Shown here piece by piece: positions 56,632-64,000 of a DNA stretch of 64,000 nt. The stretch spans positions 3,195,070 through 3,259,069 of the forward strand of contig FN649726.1 of NCBI GenBank assembly GCA_000310025.1, read 5' to 3'. The position numbers and the translations under genes are program-made. How positions within the stretch are numbered: position 1 is the first letter of the stretch; the number at the start of each line of letters is the position of its first letter. The stretch is from Ectocarpus siliculosus. Lineage: Eukaryota > Sar > Phaeophyceae > Ectocarpales > Ectocarpaceae. Below the pieces are notes generated by a model. The model was not told the DNA's origin, ran no database searches, and saw nothing but the letters and a program-made list of their open reading frames with translations.

Positions 56632-57104
56632 GAAGGAAATGAAACACACATTTGGTATTTCCATTGGATTGGCAAACTTGAACATTGTCCATTCAACCAA
56701 GACACGAGAAGAAAATCAGCAGCCATCAGCCACAACAACGAACAGCAGTAAGTACCATGGACCAGCACCATGGAACAGCAGCAATATTGTGCCCATTTCT
56801 ACTTCTTTCGCTACGAAACAAATTTCAACCCCGTCACTGTCAAGTAAGTAGTAGTACTACCAGAAACGCCTAACAGCGCCAACCTCCGTACTGAACTGCT
56901 GGGATGCACACACAAGCATGTTCGGGCAGCCAACCTGCCAATTTCAATACTGGTGTGTGTATGTACTTTCTCGAAAACCTAGCATCCATCGGGCTAACTG
57001 CTGTGGTTGGCTGACGTGTGCGCGTGTGTGTACGTTGCGTGTGGAGCCTGCGACCGCAGCACAACTGAGGTGTCCGTGCGTTTGCAAAGTTATTTCTTTC
57101 AAGT

Positions 57105-57366
57105 ACCGCGCATACCGGAGTTATCGCACAGGGGTGTGCGTTGAAAATTCTTGATAATATCGCCTCCAGGGTTTACTCAGGACCGCACATACTGGAGTCA
57201 TCGCACAGGGGTGTGCGTCATGTATCGAAACCAAATTATTCAAATCAATTTCCGCACAGGGTGTGGAGTCATCGCACGGTCCGGAATCATCGCACAGGGG
57301 TGCGATGGAAATTAAATGGCGAAATTATTTTAAAGCCGACCGCACGGGGGTGCGCTGACCCTCAAC
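57105..57366 (+). repeat. Cluster of degenerate GCACAGGGGTGYG motifs
   Basis: The motif (C)CGGAGT(C/T)ATCGCACAGG then GGTGTGCG or GGTGCG occurs at about 57116-57141, 57190-57219, 57266-57304 and, shorter, 57341-57356. An inverted relative lies near 58512-58550 (TTTTGAACGCACACCCCCGT). Spacings are irregular, so this is a broken repeat family and not a CRISPR array. Confidence 0.7.
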
Positions 57367-57845
57367 CTTACGGTACGTACCGTAAGGATGCAGGTCTTGG
57401 CACACTTGTGTGGTCGTCTTTTTAATGTTGCCGCTCTCAGATTCTAGACGCCAATGCGTGCTGAAACTCCGATGTCTGTGCGAAAATTGAATTCGCCAAC
57501 TTGGACTACACTAGAAACAGCCTCCTTTTTTTGCCTCTTATAATATTTTTTTACAATAACTAACCCTTCTATGTACTGCTGCAGTAGTGCTGGAAGCCCA
57601 AATGGAGTCACGTTGGGGACACAGCACTCAACTGCCTATTAACTGCACTGTAGTCACTCTGGGCTCCGCTGTGTGTGCAACGCACGTGAGAACCCTTGGT
57701 CTATCTGCTTGGCTGAGGTGGTACGCTGTGTGATGCCTCTCGTGGGCCTCTGACCTGCTGTACACATCTCCCAACCCGCGTGCCCCCTAGGTCGTAAAAC
57801 TGCTGTACATCGCCTGGTACTGGATTTTTTTGCTGACTTGGCATC

Positions 57846-57890
57846 AGTATGAGAAGTGCCCCCACGTGTTCTGGGGACACTTTTCATACT
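57846..57890. repeat. Short hairpin-forming inverted repeat
   Basis: AGTATGAGAAGTGCCCC pairs with GGGGACACTTTTCATACT (two mismatches) around a loop of about ten bases containing CACGTG. Confidence 0.7.
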
Positions 57891-58126
57891 GAAGTCAAGT
57901 CACCGTTAACCTGGCAAGGTAAAGGAGCTCAGATTCTTTGGAGGGACTGTAGCCCCTCGACCAATGGCTACAACACATTTGTTCGGAGGGACTGGGTACT
58001 ACTTGTAACAGTGGTATTATTAGCGCTATCGACTCAGTCAGGTGGTTTACTCATGCTTCAGCGTAACAACAACTGGCTTGGGTCCCATTAGTTTTGGTTA
58101 GTTTCATGGGGATCTTAACATTTGAG

Positions 58127-58184
58127 TCAAGGGGGGTCTAATCAAGGCGGGTCTAGCTAATCAAGACGGGTCTAACCATTCATC
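58127..58184 (+). repeat. Short direct repeats of a GGGTCTA motif
   Basis: Variants of (TAATCAAG)(G/A)(C)GGGTCTA occur three times in a row with periods of about 17-20 bp. Confidence 0.65.
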
Positions 58185-60488
58185 GACTCACAGACTGGTT
58201 GCTCTTAGCAGTGGGTTAAAGTTCCTTTTCCGAGATTGGGCGTGATAACAGTGGTGATGAGCACCTCAAACACGAGTGAGTGAGACGAAACCCTGGAGGG
58301 GTTCCGTCAATGATTCAGGTACACCCTAAGGTATACCCTAGCCCTCCTTGAACCATCGCAAGATGGAATGAATCTATCCCAATATTTAGCGCCAGGTCAT
58401 GCTACCGTGACACACTTCTTCTTGTAGAAAAGTTAAATTATCTTCCGCATGGCACGTGAGATGACTTCGATTCGTGCGATTCTGACAAACATCAATGTTG
58501 CGATGTGGGGTGTTTTGAACGCACACCCCCGTGCCAAGATGTGCGATCCTGAACAAGGCACAGCAGCCACGCCAGCCAGCATTTCGTGTGTACGGCACTG
58601 CAGCAACAGGATCACAACACAAACAAGCATACTCGGCAGAAAGAATGCGGCGGAACATGTACCAAATCCGGAAAAGGGGGGTTGGTTTGGTGCCACGAAC
58701 GAACGAAGAACGACGTGGTGGCCTATGGGGGATGTACCCATTTTTACCTGCCAGCCCTCCTTGATCATCATGTGTATATATTTTCGCCCGATGTCCTACC
58801 GGTATTTCGTAGTAGTACTGTTCAGGTGGTTGTGGTTGTTTATTCTCGTGCGTTCTTGGTTGAGTGGGTACCAGTTGCCGATTTCGATCGTAGCACTGTA
58901 TGTAGCAACGTTTACACAACTAACAACGTTAGTTGGCGACCGACAACTCCAGTGCACCGCTGGCCAGCACACTCCCCGTTGATACAGCGATGGTTCGAAA
59001 GAAAATATACAATACGGCGGGAAGAGCTCCAACCGCGATTATTTTCAACCTGTAGGGTGCACACGACTGCTGCTGCCCGAGGTGTAACCAAACAGCCTCA
59101 CCCTACCGTTTTATTATGCACATCGTGCAAACAAGCCGCAATTCGAGGCCAACGCACACTGCACGCAAACATGCGCATCTCAGGCTGTCATCAGTGATCA
59201 TGCGGACGGTACGGCCCGAGACTAGAGCCTGTTTCGTTCGGTGTTGCTGTTTTTTTGCTGATACGTTGCTCCGGGGACGTGGCCCCATTTTCAGCCGTGC
59301 CGAGATTCGAAGTCAGTCCCACTCGGAAATAATTTTTTTGTTCTGCCTATAAAACACGGCCTGCGGAACCAGTGTCTTCTCACAAGATTCAAAGACAAAG
59401 CCATCCGTTCCATACCTTCAAGCTGCTGTAAAACAATCAGGCCGCAAGCCGTTACGACGAAGGGGCACCTCCCGTGTTTCCCCTCTATGATGGATAGACT
59501 TTTTGCTTAGGCTTGAAACTTCCCCCCGCAGTCTCGCATTCAGAAGTAGGAATCGATCCTACATACCAGTATTTTAGAGTCCATTTGTTCTTTGTTAAAG
59601 AAGAAGCACAAAACACGTTCCTCTTTCCCCATGGGTTCAAGTTCAGGATAACAAATTCGCCATGCATCGATGAGATTGTACAAGTGATCCCTCCGGCGTG
59701 CGCTCATGAGAGCACAGTGTCATCGAGGGGTGACGAAACATGAGAATAAAGGCCGCAGGCAGCAGGACCAACCCACAGCTGTGGTGTGACATTTCGCAAG
59801 CTCAACAGCTCACGCAGCTGACGTGTTCTAGAGTCGAAGAGCCCAGCGAACCTCAACGAACTTGAAAGAAACATTTAGAATCTGTATACAACAGTAGTCT
59901 CACACATACGTTGACGTGCACCATTCAGAAATGGCTACCTGTTGGTGTATCAGACGTAACATGTCAGTTTGGTAGCCACCGTGTGTATCACACAGCTGTG
60001 TGTGTATCTTGAGCAGGGTTTTAAAGGTTCACGTAGCGGGTGTGTTGTTCGGAACAGCTTGTTTCACGTCGAGGCTCCAAGTCAATAGTGACCATGTAGG
60101 GCATGAGGTTGTGCATGTATTGAACCCTAATTCAACACCAGGCCCTGTTATTGGAGGACGTCACAGGAGTTCCGGCGTGAAGGTAGAAGGCACCCAAAGT
60201 ATGAAGGCACCCAAAGTATGAGTATTAGTCGAAGGCGACGCTTGATAGGTTTCTCGACGCAGGGGGGCATAGGAACTGTTCACTCTTGTTTACTCTTCGT
60301 TCCCCGACACGAGTCTTGGTCCGGCCCAAAAAGGGTTGTTGTCGTTGCTGCCGCTGCTGTTCGTATCAAGATGTTCACACCGCCACCCCACAAGAACATC
60401 GTTGTCAGGACTCAGAGGAACCCACACTCCATGCTTCCCTTACGCTACCACCGCCGTGGCGTACCCTCTTGACCCCGCTACCCGTCAG

Positions 60489-60622
60489 GGAAAAGGCCGC
60501 AGCTGCCTCGGCGGCGACCGAGGAAGGCGAACACGAGCGGGGACGGCCGCCGGACAACTGCGGGAGCGCTACGCTAGACCAAGACATTCCCCGTCAACAC
60601 CCGGGCGGACAGGACAAACAAG
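60489..60622 (+). CDS. Orphan exon candidate, Ala/Glu-rich
   Basis: Acceptor CTACCCGTCAG and donor CAAG|GTGACC enclose 134 bases. One frame reads EKAAAASAATEEGEHERGRP then PDNCGSATLDQDIP. Composition resembles coding DNA of this genome, but no neighbouring exon was found. Confidence 0.25.
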
Positions 60623-61324
60623 GTGACCTCCCGAGTGGGGTGCTTGCCGGCGCCTTCCAGTCGATTTTAGTCTTCGCCGCCACCCCACAGGGCTCCCTCA
60701 TGTTTTTTTCGTATTTTTGCATTGTCGGTTCAATAACTACGCGGATCAAAAGTTGTAGGTACCGAGACTTGTGGCCTTTTGCTTTTCTTTGGTATTGGAA
60801 ACATGCAACTGCAGCATGCCATATCGTTGTTGTGAGCGGAGGGGAAATAAATGCAGAGGCAGGGGGTGACGGTGATCCAAACGCGCACGCGTCCTGGGTC
60901 GAGTGTCGAGCTCTCAGTTATTTGTGCCTGAATCATGCACGAGCAGGGCGGAAACAGAGCACCGGGGCACTCACACATGGGTTTGCAAAGACGGTTCCTG
61001 GTGCGGCGCAGCATCGCATAGTCCGTGGTTGTGTGATGTGGTGAGGGCTCTCTCTCTCTCTCTCTCATGTACTCAATACGCCGAGACACATACCCATATC
61101 ACTCTCATCTGTACATCAGCTTCGAGACAGTTGGTCTCTCTCTCTTTCTCCCTGTCATCCATAGGCAGCGCAACAAGCATATCGCATCATCTGAAACAAA
61201 TGACAGCGTGGGTGTGATGCGCGTGATATAGATACCCCTCTTTCGATGTCTCTACACGTCAAGTATTCTGTGCGTGTCTCCCCCTCTCGTGTCTCTCTGT
61301 TTCTCTCCCTCTCCCTCCCCCCCT

Positions 61325-61329
61325 CTCTT

Positions 61330-61413
<84 letters not shown>

Positions 61414-61470
61414 CTTCAATCTCTCTCTCTCCCTCCCTCCCTCCCCCTCCCTCTCCCCCTCTCTATCTAT
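61325..61470 (+). repeat. (CT)n microsatellite
   Basis: An uninterrupted CT run (about 61333-61400) inside a longer pyrimidine-only tract from 61284 to 61470. The apparent Ser/Leu open frame over it is an artefact of the repeat. Confidence 0.96.
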
Positions 61471-61499
61471 CTACCGTCGGTAGAGTACATGTATGTAGA

Positions 61500-62552
61500 T
61501 AAGCTGAGCACGAGTTGAGTCGAGAGTCCTTTAAATGGACCCATTGAGGTCTTGCACTGGAAGCGGGGGTTTGTGAATTGTAAATTGGTTCGGTTCTGGT
61601 GTTATGGCCTCAAAACAGGCGCCGAAGAAACGAGAAACAAGGCCCCACGGGACACAAACACCCACTGCCTCAACCAGGAAATTTTCACACCCTGTTATCA
61701 ATATTTTTGTTTGTTTTCGGTTACACACCTCGGTAGGGGGGAGGATCTCAACTTGTTACACTCACTTTTCTACAGAAAAGAGCGACTGTTCTTTTGTTTG
61801 ATGTCCACTATAAACGGCAACTCACCGTGGGCAATTTGCAGCCAAGAGTAATGGTTACAGACACCCTGACTTTTGCCGAAGATCTGGTTCTGTCCATGCC
61901 ACGCCCTAGCAGGCAACGTGTGCTTGGGCCTATGAACATGTATCAGCGCGAGTCTAGCTGGCGTCCGGTAGGGCGTTTTGATGGTGAAGAATCAAACGGC
62001 AATAAGAATTGAGATGCCGTGGGCAGTAGTGCGGTATCAAGTCCAGAAAACGACGAACACGAAACAGCGATCAACTTCGCCGCGTTCACCTGTTTTACTG
62101 GGGACCCGTTGACGCAAAGCTGCTGCCCTGTCGAAGCTCGTTAATCTGTTTCCAAGCCCTGTGAGTTTGTGGAGGAAAACCTCCTTGAAGCAAGAAAGGA
62201 GCAGAATTGCTCCAAAACTTGTATTTTTATGGTTATCTCGTGCTTCTATGGGGCCTTGTCGGAATCGGCAGATCGGGTAGCGATTGAGGAGGCTGAGACC
62301 ATGCCCCATGTGCTGTTCCAAGGCCGACATCCAACAACAACATACATCCAGCCTGCAACGCCTTCAGAATTGCTTGTCATTGTGCACCGCGCTGCCGTTT
62401 CATCCCGTGCTTGTTCGTGGCATGCTCAGGGCGTGGTGGTCGGGAAGCCCAAGAAAACCCCATCAAGCACAGAGGCAGACCGTTTGACCGTGATCAGGTG
62501 CGCCGTCACCATCAATTGACATCCACTCGTTCGTCACGGAATTTCCAGCCTA
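61500..62552. other. No gene supported
   Basis: Open frames up to 116 codons (62169-62519) without a family signature or splice partners. Confidence 0.4.
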
Positions 62553-63107
62553 CCGTAAACGACGGAGTTTTCCCCCCGTAGTAGAGTTTCCCCCCCCCCA
62601 TTACCTTTTCGGCCTGGAAGCATGGTTTCTTTGATTTTGCCCCGGGGTAGGTCGTTTTCGACCAACAAAAAAACTCCCCCCGGGGGTACCAGTTTTCCCA
62701 CGAGTTCCCCCCGGGGGGGGTGTATTTCCCTTATTTTCTGAGTCGATTTTGTTGCATCGCGGAACACAAAAAGTATGGGACGGAAAATTAAAATTCGTTT
62801 GCAGATCTGCGCTTCGAGCAATATTTACTAAACGAAGGAATTTTCCCCCCGTAGTAGAGTTTTCCCCTTCCCCCCTCTGCTTGTTGAACGTTGCTCGTAA
62901 ACCTTTTCCATCTCAGTTTCGCCACTCTCGGTGTGTATGGTGCGCGGACCATCATTATTTTACACAACCCCTCGGGGGGGGGGCTTCCCCCCGAGGTAGT
63001 GTTGGAAAAAAAAAACTAACCCGCGGTACGTCAAGTTCCCACCGGGGGGGTTGGTTTCAGAAAAGAAAACGATCCCCTCTCCGGGGGGGAAACTCCGTCT
63101 TTTACGG
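62553..63107. mobile_element. TA-flanked non-autonomous DNA transposon (MITE-like, 555 bp)
   Basis: Terminal inverted repeats of about 25 bp: CCGTAAACGACGGAGTTTTC plus a C run at the left, and a G run then AAACTCCGTCTTTTACGG at the right. Each end is flanked by TA (62551-62552 and 63108-63109), the duplication expected for Tc1/mariner-type insertion. The interior repeats TTTTCCCCCCGTAGTAGAG (62569 and 62842), a related CCCCCCGAGGTAGTG (62988), and several CCCCCGGGGG palindromes. No transposase frame. Confidence 0.82.
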
Positions 63108-63720
63108 TATACGACCATCAGGTCCACTTCCGTTGGGTAGACAACTGCCAGGTTGTACTAAGCATAGTACAGGAGCGTTGAGCACGGTTGGGTATGGATG
63201 TCGTACCGGATGTGCCGAAGTGCCAGTTACGGATTCGGAAGTGGCACCGACCGAATGCAAGCATTGGGGTACATGGTGTGTGAATGTGTGTGTTACCGGA
63301 TCTTTTCGTGCGCCCCCGGTGTTTCACGAGGGTGTCTGGCCGACAGCGGTACACACCCGCACATGCCTTGTGGGTGCAACGTTTGAGTTGAATTTAATCG
63401 TGAGAATGCTATGACAGTTGTCAAAACCATCGCGAACGGCGATGAAAATTGATTCCCTTTTCGCTGCACAGAGGACCAGACAAGACCTCAGAAAGTGTAC
63501 ATTGAATGACGCCCGTCCGCTCCGACCCTTATGCCCATGATTGCTCAAACGAAACACTGAACGATGGCAGTAGCTTTTCCCTACGAACATGCTGGCGGAG
63601 CCGCTGTTTGCGGCCGGGAAACGGAATCTCTTATACGGTTACGGCGCGATTGTATATGTTTCACCCCCAACGCTTGGCACGAGCTCTCACCCTGCCCCCT
63701 CTTACATCTGCACTTGTCAG
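63108..63720. other. No gene seen; ends in a good splice acceptor
   Basis: The last 30 bases (CCTGCCCCCTCTTACATCTG, then CACTTGTCAG) form a strong polypyrimidine tract and acceptor for the exon that starts at 63721. No upstream exon was identified. Confidence 0.4.
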
Positions 63721-64000
63721 GATGATGTAGAAGGCCGAGGACATGGGGAGCGTTCGTACCAGCAGCAACAGCAACAGCAGCTGCAAAGCCCAGTCGAGAG
63801 TGGCGGCATCAGCAACACCGAGAACAACAGCAACAACAATAGCAAGAAGAAGAAGAAGAAGAACAAGACCAAGAAGAAGGACAAGAACAAGAATCTGGAC
63901 ATCAACAACGACAGCAAGAACAACAACAATAACAACAACAACAACAACAAAAGCAACAACAACAGCAGCAACAACAACAAAAACAACAAAAAAAACAACA
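63721..64000 (+). CDS. Partial exon: poly-Gln, Asn and Lys-rich protein running off the window
   Basis: After the acceptor, one frame stays open for 93 codons to the window edge. It begins DDVEGRGHGERSY, then a Gln tract, a Ser/Gly/Glu stretch, a Lys tract (KKKKKKNKTKKKDKNKN) and a long Asn tract with Ser and Lys. Pure CAA/AAC repeat DNA can be open by chance, but the mixed non-repeat start and the acceptor argue for an exon. Function not recognisable. Confidence 0.38.

Larger units (their letters stand above)
55558..60488. other. No gene supported; dispersed repeats
   Basis: No exon chain could be built on either strand. The main content is a family of short GC-rich repeats between 56440 and 58555 and a hairpin at 57846-57890. 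Open frames of up to 177 codons occur on both strands at 58.4-59.0 kb, overlapping each other and without domains. Confidence 0.45.

Noticed and set aside
57105-57366. CRISPR-like array of GCACAGGGGTG motifs
   Set aside because: Repeats are degenerate, spacing is irregular, inverted copies occur, and the context is eukaryotic.
58386-58982. Two overlapping 177-codon open frames on opposite strands
   Set aside because: Neither shows a domain, splice partners or compositional support, and both overlap members of the short repeat family.
59540-59600. tRNA-like T-arm on the minus strand (GTAGG, loop ATCGATT, CCTAC)
   Set aside because: The T-arm is good and looks organelle-like, but no acceptor stem or anticodon stem could be formed; at most a decayed mitochondrial tRNA fragment.
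61246-61518. Ser/Leu-rich open frame
   Set aside because: It is a translation of the CT microsatellite and the surrounding pyrimidine tract.

Overview
The window looks like nuclear DNA of a stramenopile, most likely a brown alga (Ectocarpus- or kelp-like). The reasons are moderately high GC, multi-exon genes with introns of 0.2-4 kb and GT-AG borders, long GA/CT microsatellites and poly-C/poly-G runs, a single-exon ankyrin protein of a type I recall as expanded in brown algae, and a peroxisomal SKL-ended protein. There is one 100-N assembly gap. The species is inferred, not proved. No prokaryotic operon, rRNA, convincing tRNA or CRISPR array was seen. All exon joins come from reading phase and splice borders by eye, with no transcript data.

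Layout. About 0.6-25.8 kb (+): one very large gene of tandemly duplicated exons. Eleven homologous acidic/Ser-rich exons (585-1,400 bp) are joined by phase-2 introns. They are preceded by a transmembrane exon (tentative) and a Lys/Glu coiled-coil exon, and followed by two TPR-like helices and a C-terminal exon. The modelled CDS is 14,109 nt (4,702 aa) and keeps frame across every junction. 25.8-28.5 kb: no gene seen; it holds the N gap and low-quality sequence. 28.5-30.6 kb (-): RRM protein with an Arg/Gly/Asp/Ser-rich tail. 31.3-35.5 kb (-): six exons encoding a NADAR domain followed by an FHA domain; phases allow it to be the 5' part of the RRM gene. 36.3-41.3 kb (+): NUDT6/plant-NUDT-like Nudix hydrolase with a likely organellar leader, divergent from the NADAR gene. 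43.9-44.7 kb (-): small unrecognised multi-exon gene. 44.8-46.3 kb (-): intact 512-aa ankyrin-repeat protein. 46.75-53.4 kb (+): peroxisomal delta3,5-delta2,4-dienoyl-CoA isomerase (ECH1 type) with a 4-kb first intron full of repeats. 53.4-64 kb: mostly non-coding, with dispersed repeats, a TA-flanked non-autonomous DNA transposon, a CT microsatellite, a few orphan exon candidates and a poly-Q/N/K exon running off the right edge.

How things may work together (inference). The head-to-head NADAR-FHA and Nudix genes both belong to families acting on NAD/ADP-ribose-type compounds, and the FHA and RRM/RS-like parts point to phospho-regulated RNA processing. The isomerase serves peroxisomal beta-oxidation of unsaturated fatty acids. 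The giant repeat protein is unrecognised; it looks like a membrane-anchored, mostly disordered acidic protein whose length has changed by duplicating exon-plus-intron units.
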